Notes: a model not told the origin generated them from the letters alone. A stretch of DNA of 64,000 bases from Paenibacillus macerans (GCF_900454495.1 NZ_UGSI01000002.1:372001-436000); one strand, 5' to 3'; shown: positions 16,840 to 26,170, counted from the stretch's first letter. A program made the numbers and translations.

Positions 16840-17616
16840 TTGAACCATCGCGATAAAATCATTCAGGCATTCATGGAGCTGGCCGGGCGGCTGCCTGCGG
16901 ACAAAATCAGCTATGAGGAAGTGGCCCGCGCCGCCGGCGTGCATTGGACAACGGTGCGCAGACATTTGGGCGGCAAGGATGATATGCGGGCTATGCTGGC
17001 CGGCCGCGGGGCGGAGCCGGAGGGCTTGCCTGCGGATACGCGGACACGCGTGCTGGATGCCGCCATGGAGGTGTTCGCCCGGCACGGTTATGCCAAAGCC
17101 GCGATGGACCAGGTGGCGGCCGAGGCCGGGTTCACGAAAAGCGCGATATATTGGCATTTCGCGAACAAAAGCGAGCTGTATCTGGCCATTTGTGAAAGGA
17201 ATCTAAGGCAGCAGGAGCAGCTGCTGCCCGCCCAAATCGAAGCGATCGCTCGCGCGGAGGATAAAGTCCGGGCTTTGACGGACTGGCTGAAGGGCCAATT
17301 GGCCGCCTGTATGGTAACCCCCGATCGGCCGATGCTGTTTTTTGAGTTTTTAACCTCCAGCCGCAACCCGGAGGTCCAGGACAAGATTCGCGGGCTGTTC
17401 GCGGGGTTTTACGCCAAAGTCGCAGAGTTGCTCCGCGATTGCCAAACGCAGGGGTGGCTGCGCGGCGATATCGATCCGGGCTCGCTCACGCTGTACACCC
17501 AGACGGTTATGAACGGAATCGTTCTTTCGTGGCTGGTGGCCCCCAAGGAGCTAAAGCTGGATCAATTCGCCCGGGATGCCGCAAGGCTGCTGTGGGACGG
17601 ATTATCGCCGCGATAA
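16840..17616 (+). CDS. TetR/AcrR-family regulator with two N-terminal HTH domains
   Basis: 258 residues, about 60 longer than usual. Residues 1-50 (DKIIQAFMELAGRL...YEEVARAAGVHWTTVRRHLGG) form one TetR-like helix-turn-helix. Residues 66-115 (RVLDAAMEVFARHGY...QVAAEAGFTKSAIYWHFANK) form a second, canonical one. The C-terminal ligand domain follows. TTG start with AGGAG 9 bp before. It lies between two operator-like sites and probably represses itself and the downstream hydrolase gene. Confidence 0.85.
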   Translation: MNHRDKIIQAFMELAGRLPADKISYEEVARAAGVHWTTVRRHLGGKDDMRAMLAGRGAEPEGLPADTRTRVLDAAMEVFARHGYAKAAMDQVAAEAGFTKSAIYWHFANKSELYLAICERNLRQQEQLLPAQIEAIARAEDKVRALTDWLKGQLAACMVTPDRPMLFFEFLTSSRNPEVQDKIRGLFAGFYAKVAELLRDCQTQGWLRGDIDPGSLTLYTQTVMNGIVLSWLVAPKELKLDQFARDAARLLWDGLSPR

Positions 17617-17682
17617 GGGCGGAAGACTTTTTCCGGCTTCATCGGAAATTTAATTCGATGTAAGCCGTTAATTATAACATTA

Positions 17683-17700
17683 ACATACTGATTAGTACGT
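17683..17700. promoter_or_regulatory. TetR-type operator, copy 2
   Basis: ACATACTGATTAGTACGT matches copy 1 at 16764 in ACATACT and the opposite arm (GTACG versus GTATG). It lies 46 bp before the hydrolase start. Confidence 0.5.
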
Positions 17701-17745
17701 TGCTGCGTTGGCGTTTCGGAAAACCAAAAGGAGGAGAGGGGATAA

Positions 17746-18684
17746 TTGGTGATACTAACTGTATTGCTGGGACTTGCTGCGATAATGCTGGCGGCGTTCT
17801 ACGGCTACAACCAATTGAAGTTTCGGCAGGCGGAAATGGAATTCCCGCCATCCGGAAAATTTGTGGAGGCGGACCGAATCCGCCTGCATTACCTGGAACG
17901 GGGGCAGGGCAGGCCGGTGGTGTTTTTGCATGGGGGAGTTTTATGGAGCCGTGATTTTGAGCGGGTCATGGAACTTGCGGCGGCCAAGGGATATCGGGCG
18001 TTGGCTTTTGACCGCCCCGGATACGGGCACAGCGGCCGCCCGAAGCACGGCCCGGTTACACCGGCCGATCAAGCCCGGCTGCTGCATGAGGCTTTGAACA
18101 AGCTGGGAGTGGAGCGGCCGATTCTGGTCGGGCATTCCTGGAGCGGATTGCTGGTCCTTGCATACGGGGTCTTGTATCCCGATGATCTGGCGGGGATCGT
18201 GACGCTGGGGGGCAGCATGTATAAAGAAGGGTATCCGGCGGAAAAAGGCGATCCGATCTCCAGAATCGTGATGATGCCGCTGGCGGGGCGGATCGTGATG
18301 AATCTTATGCTGGCGACCTTAGGGAGAGTCATGGCCCGACCAATCATGAAAGCGACCTTCGCCCCGGAGCCGGTTCCCTCCGCTTATGAACAGGAAACGT
18401 TGGCGCTGTGGCTCCGGCCGTCCCAGTTCCGGGCGAACCGGGAGGACGTGCTGGCTTTTGCTCCGGCGGCCGCCGAAATATCCCCGAACTATCGCCGGAT
18501 TCAGGCGCCTGCCGTCATCGTCGTCGGGCGGCGGGATCCTTTTCCGACCAAGGAACACAGTTATCGGCTGCACCGGGACTTGCCGAATGCGGCGCTGATG
18601 GAGCTCCCCGACGCCGCGCACATGATCCCCCATCATCATCCGCAAGCTGTCATCGATGCCGTGGAGAAGCTGGCTCGCGAATGA
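17746..18684 (+). CDS. Alpha/beta hydrolase, membrane-anchored
   Basis: 312 residues. An N-terminal hydrophobic helix (VILTVLLGLAAIMLAAFYGY) anchors it. The alpha/beta hydrolase core shows the oxyanion motif FLHGG, the nucleophile elbow GHSWSG (Ser about residue 128), the acid in VVGRRDPFP and the His in PDAAHMIPHH. Substrate unknown. TTG (17746) or GTG (17749) start after GGAGGAG. The upstream operator ties it to the TetR-like regulator. Confidence 0.85.
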   Translation: MVILTVLLGLAAIMLAAFYGYNQLKFRQAEMEFPPSGKFVEADRIRLHYLERGQGRPVVFLHGGVLWSRDFERVMELAAAKGYRALAFDRPGYGHSGRPKHGPVTPADQARLLHEALNKLGVERPILVGHSWSGLLVLAYGVLYPDDLAGIVTLGGSMYKEGYPAEKGDPISRIVMMPLAGRIVMNLMLATLGRVMARPIMKATFAPEPVPSAYEQETLALWLRPSQFRANREDVLAFAPAAAEISPNYRRIQAPAVIVVGRRDPFPTKEHSYRLHRDLPNAALMELPDAAHMIPHHHPQAVIDAVEKLARE

Positions 18685-18809
18685 ACCTTCTGAATCCACC
18701 CTCCGGCGGGATAAGCGGAAACTTAAGAAAAACTTTATTTTTATACCCATTTCTTCTTAAAAAATTTTGACTATCTTTAAGGAATGAAAGGTTAGGAGGA
18801 ATACGAGCC

Positions 18810-19682
18810 ATGAAGAAATGGGCGTTTTGTGTGCTGGTCCTGCTGCTGCTGGGCTTCGCTTTCGTTAAATTTAAAGTCAGCGATTTATCCGCGATTCCGT
18901 TGGATAAAATAACGCTTACCGACGATAACCCCCAAGCCCCGGCGGACCGGGGATTCACGATAAAAATCACGGGGGAGCAGGTTTATCGGGGCGATCTGCT
19001 GCTGGTCAATCAAGACCATCCGGTTCCGGATCAAGGTCCGGAAGAGGAAGCGCTCAGTCTGGTTCAACATGATGAATTACTCCAAGGTTTTGGCGTGATG
19101 GATAACACGGTTCGGCTGTCGGAAAGATTGGCTGGAAAATTTACCGAGATGGCCGCCGCCGCAGGCGAGGACGGAGTGAATCATTTCCTGATCACCAGCG
19201 GGTACCGGGACGAGCGGCGGCAGGATGAGCTGTATCGTCAAATGGGAGCGGAATATGCGATGCCGGCGGGATATAGCGAGCATAACCTGGGTTTGTCGCT
19301 AGATATCGGCTCGTCAGAAGCGGAGATGAACGTTGCGCCGGAAGGCAAATGGTTAAAAGAGAACGCATGGAAATACGGGTTTGTACTGCGTTATCCGGAG
19401 AACAAAACCGCGGTGACCGGCATTCAATACGAGCCCTGGCATTTCCGTTATGTAGGCCTGCCCCACAGCGCCATTATGCAGAGAAACGACATGGTTCTGG
19501 AAGAGTATCTCAACTACCTGAAAGTGAAACAAGCCGTTAAGGCCGACGTCAACGGCCGGACCTACCACGTATTTTATTTTCCCGTCACCGATGGCGGTAC
19601 AATCCGCGTTCCGGTCGAAGGGAGTTATGAGCTTTCCGGAAATAATGTGGACGGTGTGATTGTAACTGTGCATGAGGAATAG
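18810..19682 (+). CDS. VanY-type D-alanyl-D-alanine carboxypeptidase (M15B)
   Basis: 290 residues with an N-terminal membrane or signal helix (MKKWAFCVLVLLLLGFAFV). The peptidase core has TSGYRDERRQ, the zinc ligands in YSEHNLGLSLDIG (S-x-H-x-x-G-x-x-x-D) and EPWHFRYVG (E-x-x-H). It trims the terminal D-Ala of peptidoglycan stem peptides outside the membrane. There are no van resistance genes nearby, so it is a housekeeping carboxypeptidase. The last 40 residues form a small extra beta domain. Confidence 0.9.
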   Translation: MKKWAFCVLVLLLLGFAFVKFKVSDLSAIPLDKITLTDDNPQAPADRGFTIKITGEQVYRGDLLLVNQDHPVPDQGPEEEALSLVQHDELLQGFGVMDNTVRLSERLAGKFTEMAAAAGEDGVNHFLITSGYRDERRQDELYRQMGAEYAMPAGYSEHNLGLSLDIGSSEAEMNVAPEGKWLKENAWKYGFVLRYPENKTAVTGIQYEPWHFRYVGLPHSAIMQRNDMVLEEYLNYLKVKQAVKADVNGRTYHVFYFPVTDGGTIRVPVEGSYELSGNNVDGVIVTVHEE

Positions 19683-19723
19683 AGCGGGCGAATATATTTT
19701 TAACAAACTTTTTGTAAGCAGCT

Positions 19724-19753
19724 TGACAAATGGAACCTCCTGGGTTTATGATT
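19724..19753 (+). promoter_or_regulatory. Sigma-A promoter for the FMN reductase
   Basis: TTGACA (19724-19729) and TATGAT (19748-19753) with an 18-bp spacer, about 130 bp upstream of the GTG start. Confidence 0.6.
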
Positions 19754-19881
19754 GTTTCAGAATCAAGCATCTCAATATAAAGATAATATTTTAGGGATGC
19801 AAGCAATATACATGGCGGTGTAAACTCATGGGTCTGTTGGACAGAATATTTGGAAGAACAACGAATAAGGAGGAGACAAAC

Positions 19882-20421
19882 GTGTCAAAATTGAACATTG
19901 GGATTATTTTGGGAAGTACCCGCGATGGCCGCGTCAGCCCGCAAGTGGGAGAATGGGTGAAAAAAATCGCCGACGCGCGCGGAGACGCGAACTATGAAAT
20001 CGTCGATATCGCCGATTATAAGCTGCCGCTTCTGGGTGAAGCCGACGCTTCCGAGCAAGCGGCGAAGTGGAATGAAAAACTGAACTCCTTGGACGGCTTT
20101 GTGTTTATCGTACAGGAGTACAACCACAGCATCACCGGCGCACTGAAAAACGCGCTCGACTACGCGCGCGAAGCCTGGAACAACAAAGCGGCCGGCATCG
20201 TGAGCTACGGCTCGGTCGGCGGCGCCCGCGCGGCTGAACACCTGCGCGGCATTCTTGGCGAATTGTCCGTGGCCGACGTGCGCGTACATGTTGCGCTGTC
20301 GCTGTTCACCGATTTCGAAAACTACAGCGTATTTAAACCGGCTGATCTGCACCTGACTAACCTGAACGGCATGCTGGATCAAGTGCTCGCTTGGAGCGGC
20401 GCCTTGAAGACGCTGCGTTAA
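19882..20421 (+). CDS. NADPH-dependent FMN reductase
   Basis: 179 residues of flavodoxin-like fold: GIILGSTRDGRVSPQVGEW (phosphate loop), FVFIVQEYNHSITGALKNAL (flavin-stacking P-x-Y-N-x-x-x-P-like region, here QEYNHSITG) and VSYGSVGGARAAEHLR. It reduces FMN or quinone-like substrates using NADPH. The GTG at 19882 has AAGGAGG 8 bp before; an in-frame ATG at 19828 would add 18 non-conserved residues. Confidence 0.85.
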   Translation: MSKLNIGIILGSTRDGRVSPQVGEWVKKIADARGDANYEIVDIADYKLPLLGEADASEQAAKWNEKLNSLDGFVFIVQEYNHSITGALKNALDYAREAWNNKAAGIVSYGSVGGARAAEHLRGILGELSVADVRVHVALSLFTDFENYSVFKPADLHLTNLNGMLDQVLAWSGALKTLR

Positions 20422-20440
20422 TGGTATAAACGAATGAAAA

Positions 20441-20471
20441 GAGCCGCCCCACTGGAGCGGCCCCTTTTTCT
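20441..20471 (+). terminator. Rho-independent terminator
   Basis: GCCGC...GCGGC stem followed by CCCCTTTTTC. Confidence 0.8.
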
Positions 20472-20782
20472 AAGATTATTTATAACTCAACTTTCGCAGA
20501 GCAAAAATCAGCTTGAGTCCCTGCGTTAAAGTGGGGGGGCGGCAGATCGAACACCCCCTGTCCGGAGACTTTGCACGATTATCCCGTTTGATCAGGTTAC
20601 AGCGAGAAAGACAAGCTCAAGAGAAAAAAATACTTGGTGAAGAAGCAGATAGGTTCGAGATAATTTAAACAGACATAGGGAAGAAATCAGGTTCCGAGGA
20701 GGTGAAACAGACCGGACAAGAGATCAAGAGACAGGAGATTAAGGACAAGACGCGAAGGAAACGAAAAGACCGTGATTTTGCT

Positions 20783-21965
20783 GTAACCTGAGCCCTTCCA
20801 TCTGCAGCAATGCCTGTACTGTTCATGCTAATCCACACCCAATTAAGTTGTTTTGCATAAAGTGGCCCCTACCCGTTCAAGCGCCACGATCAGGCCGCAG
20901 CCGCAAGGGGCTGGTTCGGTTGGCGCGCGATGAGCCGGCGGTAAGGGATCGCCGGAATCGCCACACACATGCGCAGCAACTGCTGCCGCATATTTTCTGC
21001 CGCTCCGGGCCGTCCTCCGGGCAGGCGCAGCCGGCGGCGTACGGTGTATTCGTTTAGATACGCCTGCAGATGCTTCAGTCCCAAGGCTCCATACGTACTC
21101 TTCAGCGACTCCCACGCCTCTCTCACCACTTTCCGCAAGGGCGCATACAGCCGAAAGGCCTGAGGGAACAACTGCACCTCCGATGTACGGACATCCACAT
21201 GCCCATTGATAAACGCGGTTAGATCGTGACGGTTTGCCCTCTTTTCGCCTCCCCGCTTATGCGGCACCAGGCGGATTTTGACGTGCTCCGGTTCGCCCGA
21301 CTCCGTGACCGTGCAGCCGGCTACGACCGCCGAGGCGTACGGATGCGAAAGCTGACACCGGGACGGATTACGTCCGTACTGATCGCTGTTCACCTTCACG
21401 TCTCCGGAAAGCAGCTCCCGGGCATCGAACTCCCCGGCGGCATGACGTATTTTGTGCAGCACTAACCAGGCGGTTTTGTAGGTGACCCGGATCTCCTTGC
21501 GCAGCCGCAGCGCCGAGATGCCGCCCTCCAGCAGGAACAAATCCAGGGCCTGGAACCACTTCACCAGGGGGAGATGCGTTCCTTCAAAAATCGTGCCGAC
21601 CAAAGGCGATGTTTGATGCTTGCACTTTCCACACTCGAACAAGGGGATATGCCGGGAGGTCAGACGGCTGCACCGGGTGTAAGCGCAGCGCGGGCAGACG
21701 AAGCCGTTTGGCCACTTCATCGCGATCAGCGCCTCCATGCAGTCCTGCTCGCTGTTAAAACGGCTGCTGAATGGCTGAAGTTCCGTTCCCGCATTGGCTT
21801 CCATATCCGCTTACCTCCCGAATCAAGAATACACGAACATAAGTTCCGTTTATTTCATTATACCAAACGTACGTTCTCTTATCAAGCCGAAAATCTTACC
21901 TGAACAGCCTCATTTTTTCCTCATCTTTTTTGTGTTTTTTCTTCTCTTTTTTTGGAACCCTTGAC
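20783..21965 (-). mobile_element. IS1595-like insertion sequence (approximate limits)
   Basis: About 1.18 kb between two TTGCT pentamers (20778-20782 and 21966-21970), which may belong to a target duplication. It holds one transposase gene on the minus strand. Clear terminal inverted repeats could not be seen, so the ends are estimates based on where the host repeat is interrupted. Confidence 0.5.
20890..21804 (-). CDS. IS1595-family transposase
   Basis: 304 residues. The N-terminal zinc ribbon (CPRCAYTRCSRL...FECGKCKHQTS, then GTIFEGTHLPLVKWFQA) is typical of the family. The ISXO2-like catalytic domain follows, and the C-terminus has LKHLQAYLNEYTVRRRL. Where relatives have an acidic V-E-x-D-E-x-Y/F motif, this protein reads GDVKVNSDQYGR, so the first catalytic position is altered or shifted and activity is uncertain. 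Confidence 0.8.
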   Translation of the reverse strand: MEANAGTELQPFSSRFNSEQDCMEALIAMKWPNGFVCPRCAYTRCSRLTSRHIPLFECGKCKHQTSPLVGTIFEGTHLPLVKWFQALDLFLLEGGISALRLRKEIRVTYKTAWLVLHKIRHAAGEFDARELLSGDVKVNSDQYGRNPSRCQLSHPYASAVVAGCTVTESGEPEHVKIRLVPHKRGGEKRANRHDLTAFINGHVDVRTSEVQLFPQAFRLYAPLRKVVREAWESLKSTYGALGLKHLQAYLNEYTVRRRLRLPGGRPGAAENMRQQLLRMCVAIPAIPYRRLIARQPNQPLAAAA

Positions 21966-22298
21966 TTGCTCTAGCCCCCCCTGTTCCCTGCTCCATGAAC
22001 GAAAGGGATAATCGTGCAAAGGCAGGCAGCAGGCAGGAACACTAAGACACGGCTTTAGACAGCCCCTCACCTGGCGTCGATTTGTGACACTGTTCGAAAC
22101 GGCTGTATAAAAGGTAGATACGCTGACCCCGCCGGATCGTGACGCCTCTACATCTGCCTCTGATTCAGCGTCAACTCCGGCAATGGATTGCTGCTTTATC
22201 CAGCTACATTACCGCAAGGCACGAGACCGCAAGGCGGTCCGCCCGCCAACCGGCAGTCCGGCGAAGAATCGAATACGACGGATGCCCCGTAAAAGTGA

Positions 22299-22322
22299 AG
22301 CCGGCGCGTATGCGCCGGCTTG
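22299..22322. terminator. Strong stem-loop after the MprF-like gene
   Basis: AAGCCGGCGCG and CGCCGGCTT form a GC-rich hairpin just beyond the stop at 22343. No long T-run on either strand. The 270 bp between it and the MITE-like element hold nothing else I can identify. Confidence 0.5.
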
Positions 22323-22342
22323 CTTTCATATTGGAGCCCGAT

Positions 22343-23383
22343 TTAAGAAACGAAGTTGGAAAGCATCTTGTCTTTTGCCGGCTTCCTGTTCCCGGGAGCA
22401 GTATGGATCATCAGCATGAGTACGGTGAGCGTAACCGGGAGGCCCGATGGAGGATAGACCAAGTACACATCCTTCCATGCGGGGGCAAACTTGTTCTTGT
22501 AATCGTACAACCCCTTGAAGTTATAGAACTTGTTCCCGTATTTATAAACCCATTTGGCAAAAAGAAGGTCGTTTACGTTGGCCAAAGGAGCCATGCCCAG
22601 ACTGCAAAAATCGTATCGATGCTCTTGCGCCCACAAAAACAGGGAGGCAAACAGCACATCCATGGCGCCATGCGGACAGGCCTTCGTATACCGCATCAGG
22701 TCCACGGTGATCTGACGGGGTACGGCCGCATCCCGCGAATCCGGCAAGGACGGGGGCGGATCGCCGCCAAGCGTAGCAAAAGCTTCGTATTCTCCATCCG
22801 GGCCGATCAAGACGGCGACGGGGAACCGGTTGACATACTCCCGGGAGAACGAACCCACGGAGAAGCTTTTCTCTTTCCGCTCACCGAGCCATTCCCCGGA
22901 AATCTTGTGCAGCCGGTCCAGGAACCGGTCCTCAAAAGGCGGGTGCAGCACCGCAAATGTGAAGCCGGCCCGTTTCAATTTATTGATCCGGCCGCGCAGC
23001 TTCAGCCACGCTTTTCCGTGCAAATGGAACTTCGCCAGATCGACCTGGGCCTCCTCCCCGATTTTGGCATACTGGAGCCCGTACTGCTTGTATAGCTGCA
23101 AAAAGGAGGACTTGGCCTGATAAAAAGCCGGGATGTACCCGTGCTCGCGGCAGTGGTTCATAAACTGGCCGATCACCCGCGGAATCGCCTCCGGTTTGCC
23201 CAGGGGATCGCCCAACGCGATTCTGCGGTTCCCCAGGCTGCGGTAGACGATGCAAGCTTCGTGCTCGGAATCCCAAAACCATTTTTTATCGCCAAGGTAG
23301 TATAAGTGCGTATGCGAGTTGTGTCCGCAGCTTTGCAGCAGGCGCTGCAAGCGGCGCTCTTGCGTGGCGTCGATCAAAGGCAC
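22343..23383 (-). CDS. Stand-alone MprF C-terminal (DUF2156, LPG synthase-type) protein
   Basis: 346 residues with no N-terminal flippase helices. The GNAT-like double fold of the MprF catalytic domain is seen: YLGDKKWFWD, YRSLGNRRIALGDPLG, FYQAKSSFLQLYKQYGLQYAKIGEEA (in parts), RGRINKLKRAGF, VDLMRYTKACPHGAMDVLFA and the end VYKYGNKFYNFKGLYDYKNKF. In full MprF this domain moves an amino acid from tRNA to phosphatidylglycerol. Without the membrane part the acceptor is unknown. Confidence 0.85.
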   Translation of the reverse strand: MPLIDATQERRLQRLLQSCGHNSHTHLYYLGDKKWFWDSEHEACIVYRSLGNRRIALGDPLGKPEAIPRVIGQFMNHCREHGYIPAFYQAKSSFLQLYKQYGLQYAKIGEEAQVDLAKFHLHGKAWLKLRGRINKLKRAGFTFAVLHPPFEDRFLDRLHKISGEWLGERKEKSFSVGSFSREYVNRFPVAVLIGPDGEYEAFATLGGDPPPSLPDSRDAAVPRQITVDLMRYTKACPHGAMDVLFASLFLWAQEHRYDFCSLGMAPLANVNDLLFAKWVYKYGNKFYNFKGLYDYKNKFAPAWKDVYLVYPPSGLPVTLTVLMLMIHTAPGNRKPAKDKMLSNFVS

Positions 23384-23488
23384 CTCTCCTAAACTGGTAA
23401 TTTCTATGTGATGAAGGACGCCAATTTGCGTCGAACAGATTAATCATCGGCATTTTCCGCAGGCATTTTTAGAGGGACTTGCCGCGCT

Positions 23489-24889
23489 TTAAATCACTTT
23501 ATGGGCATACCACTTCTTCCCGCGGAACCGCCACAGGAAAACCGCGCCGCGCACGCCCCATTCGGAGCACATCGCCAGCCAGACGCCGGTAATGCCGAAG
23601 CCCAGCGTAATGCCGAGAATGTATCCCAACACGACCCGGAACAGCCACATCGTCAGCATCGAGGTCAGCGAAGTGAACCGCGAGTCTCCCGCCGCCCGCA
23701 GCGCGGAAGGGAGGATGAAGCTGACCGCCCACAGCGGAACCTGGGCGATGGTGCTGATCAGCAGGACCGCAAATATATCGCCGACGATTTCGGCAGGAGG
23801 ATCGAACAAGCCGACGAGCGGCCGGAAGAACGGCATCAGCAGAAGTCCGACCACGGCCAGGGAAGCGGAGCCGAGCCAAAGGAACGATTTGATGAACTTC
23901 CGGGCGTCGGCAATATTTCCGCTCCCGATGCATTGCCCGACGACGGTGACGATCGTCAGCGACAAAGCGCTCGCGGGGATTTGGAACACCATGGCCAGCG
24001 AACCGCCGATGGCGTTGGTCGCGATCGCGTAGGTGCCCAGGCTGACGATGAACACCTGGGTGAGCAGCTTCCCGCCGTTAAAAAACATCTGCTCCGCGGC
24101 GAACGGGAGCCCGATGAACATGATTTTGCGCAGCATCGACAACGGCAGCTTGAACAGGTCGCGCAGGTGCAGCCGCAGCGTCTCCTCCATTTTGAACAAA
24201 TAAAACAACGCGCAAATAGCGCCCGCATACCGGGCGATGTTCACGGAAAGGGTCATTCCGACCACGCCCATGTGAAACACGCTGATGAACACCACATTCA
24301 GCAGCACGTACAGCAAATTCATGATGAGGGAGAGGGCCAGCGAGGCCCGGGTCTTCCCGATTCCCCGCAGTCCCGCGCACACCGCCTGTACAAGCGCCAA
24401 GCCCATGTAGGAAATGCTGCTGCCGATCAGATAGACCCGGGCGCTGTCTAGCACATCCGGGGAGGCGGAGCCGAACAGCAGGCTCATGACGGGGTTGTGC
24501 AGCCCAATCAGGAGCAGGCCGATGGCCAGGGCCATCAGGGATACCGAGGTGACCGTGCCCGCCGCGGCCCGGGAGACCATGCGGTCATTGCCGCTGCCTT
24601 TGTATTGGGCTACGACCACTGTTCCCCCGGTGGCCACGGCGACAAAAACATTGATCAGGAACACGTTCAGTGAGTCGACCATGTTGACGGCGCTGACCGC
24701 GGCGACGCCCGAGGAGCTGATCATCGCGGTATTCACCAGATTAAGGCCGACGATAAAGGCCTGATCCACCAAAATCGGCAAAAACAAGGCGATCACCTGC
24801 CGGTAATCCATCGATTCGCCGGATAAATATTTGTCGAGTAAGCCGCCCTCTTTTTGCAGACGGGCCAGAACCTGTTTCAAAGGAATCAC
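23489..24889 (-). CDS. MATE-family efflux transporter
   Basis: About 467 residues and twelve hydrophobic helices. MDYRQVIALFLPILVDQAFIVGLNLVNTAMIS is the first helix region (in parts), and a second repeat begins PLSMLRKIMFIGLPFAAEQMF, as expected for the two-bundle MATE fold. It exports drugs or metabolites in exchange for Na+ or H+. The start is uncertain: GTG 24889 is taken, MDYRQ at 24811 is possible, and the open frame extends to 25063 without a clear ribosome site. Divergent from the epimerase gene. Confidence 0.85.
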   Translation of the reverse strand: MIPLKQVLARLQKEGGLLDKYLSGESMDYRQVIALFLPILVDQAFIVGLNLVNTAMISSSGVAAVSAVNMVDSLNVFLINVFVAVATGGTVVVAQYKGSGNDRMVSRAAAGTVTSVSLMALAIGLLLIGLHNPVMSLLFGSASPDVLDSARVYLIGSSISYMGLALVQAVCAGLRGIGKTRASLALSLIMNLLYVLLNVVFISVFHMGVVGMTLSVNIARYAGAICALFYLFKMEETLRLHLRDLFKLPLSMLRKIMFIGLPFAAEQMFFNGGKLLTQVFIVSLGTYAIATNAIGGSLAMVFQIPASALSLTIVTVVGQCIGSGNIADARKFIKSFLWLGSASLAVVGLLLMPFFRPLVGLFDPPAEIVGDIFAVLLISTIAQVPLWAVSFILPSALRAAGDSRFTSLTSMLTMWLFRVVLGYILGITLGFGITGVWLAMCSEWGVRGAVFLWRFRGKKWYAHKVI

Positions 24890-25089
24890 ATTCTTTTCAT
24901 GTAATGGAAAAAACTCTTCGGACGAAGAGCTTGAACGAATCGCAAGATTAGCGATAGGGTTGAAGATAACATCACCGGCGCTATCTGTCAATGAAGTCGG
25001 ATGGATCACCGAAATTTGCCCGCTTTCAACCGATACTTTTAAATGATACCATAAAAAAAGCAAGGCAAAGCCATAGGGGAGGGATTTTT

Positions 25090-26106
25090 TTGAAAGCGCT
25101 GTTTATCGGGGGAACGGGGACGATCAGTTCGGCGATTACGAGGCAGCTGGCGGAACAGGGCTGCGAGCTTTACCTTTTGAACCGGGGAACCCGGAACGGG
25201 GATTTGCCGGCCGGCGTAAAAGTCATTCAAGCGGATATCAATCATGAGGACGAAGTCAGGGGGCTGCTGGCGGACCAAACCTTTGACGTGGTGGCCGATT
25301 TCATCGCTTTTGAACCGTCGCAGGCGGAACGGGATTACCGCTTGTTCAACGGGAAGACGAAACAATATATATTTATCAGTTCGGCGTCCGCATACCAGAC
25401 CCCGCTGTCGGATTACCGCATTACGGAGGGAACGCCGCTATCGAACCCTTATTGGGCTTACTCCAGGAACAAAATCGCCTGCGAGGAGTATTTGATGAAG
25501 CAGTACCGGGAGCAGGGCTTTCCGGTGACGATCGTCAGGCCAAGCCATACTTATGGCGAGCGGTCCATTCCGCTGGGGGTGCACGGTAGCAAAGGCTCGT
25601 GGCAGGTGGCCAAACGCATGCTGGAGAACAAGCCGGTGATCATTCACGGGGACGGCACGTCGCTGTGGACGCTGACCCACAACAGCGATTTCGCCAAAGG
25701 TTTTATCGGGCTGATGGGCAATATCCACGCCATCGGCGAGTCGGTGCACATTACCTCGGACGAAAGCGTCACCTGGAATCAAATTTATGAAATTATCGCC
25801 GATGCCCTTGGCGTCAAGCTGCGCGCGGTGCATGTCGCTTCCGAATTTCTGGCGGCCGGCGGTCCTTATGATTTGCGGGGCGGGCTGCTCGGCGACAAGG
25901 CCAACACCGTCGTGTTCGACAACGCCAAGCTGAAAAGACTGGTGCCCGGTTTCACAGCCACAACACGGGCCGATCAGGGCATCAAACGGACGGTGGAATA
26001 CATTTTGGCGCATCCCGAGCATCAGACGGAGGATCCGGAGTTCGACGCCTGGTGCGATAAAGTGATCGGAGCGCTCGAGACGGCCGCGAAAGCAGTAGCC
26101 GAATAG
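25090..26106 (+). CDS. NAD(P)-dependent epimerase/dehydratase (extended SDR)
   Basis: 338 residues. MKALFIGGTGTISSAITRQL is the Rossmann G-x-x-G-x-x-x motif, ISSASAYQ plus YAYSRNK-like PYWAYSRNKIACEE gives the Ser/Tyr-x-x-x-Lys catalytic set, and VRPSHTYGER is typical of sugar-nucleotide epimerase relatives. Substrate unknown. TTG start 7 bp after AGGGGAGGGA. Confidence 0.85.
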   Translation: MKALFIGGTGTISSAITRQLAEQGCELYLLNRGTRNGDLPAGVKVIQADINHEDEVRGLLADQTFDVVADFIAFEPSQAERDYRLFNGKTKQYIFISSASAYQTPLSDYRITEGTPLSNPYWAYSRNKIACEEYLMKQYREQGFPVTIVRPSHTYGERSIPLGVHGSKGSWQVAKRMLENKPVIIHGDGTSLWTLTHNSDFAKGFIGLMGNIHAIGESVHITSDESVTWNQIYEIIADALGVKLRAVHVASEFLAAGGPYDLRGGLLGDKANTVVFDNAKLKRLVPGFTATTRADQGIKRTVEYILAHPEHQTEDPEFDAWCDKVIGALETAAKAVAE

Positions 26107-26145
26107 TACGTTCAAAACATGAAAGCGCCTGATTTTCAGGCCCCG

Positions 26146-26170
26146 GGACGCCAGCTTGGCGTCCTTTTTT
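26146..26170 (+). terminator. Rho-independent terminator
   Basis: GGACGCCA-GCTT-GGCGTCC stem followed by TTTTTT. Confidence 0.9.

Larger units (their letters stand above)
20569..22021. repeat. MITE-like element, copy C, interrupted by an IS
   Basis: CTTTGCACGATTATCCC (20569-20585) and its reverse complement (22005-22021) form the ends. The left 210 bp match, in inverted orientation, the inside of the element at 61779-62014 (shared blocks include AGGTTCGAGAT-like and GACCGTGATT). The IS1595-like transposase region splits it after CCGTGATT (20770-20777); the sequence resumes as TAGCCCCCC (about 21972). Confidence 0.75.

Noticed and set aside
22023..22298. A second transposase remnant between the MITE-like copy C and the MprF-like gene
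   Set aside because: Some Arg-rich translated stretches look transposase-like, but no motif could be named.
22139..23095. Open frame of 318 codons on the plus strand
   Set aside because: It lies antisense to the MprF-domain gene, which has clear motifs; the plus-strand protein shows none.
23501..24451. 316-codon plus-strand frame opposite the MATE gene
   Set aside because: Shadow frame with Gln/Arg/Glu bias and no ribosome site.
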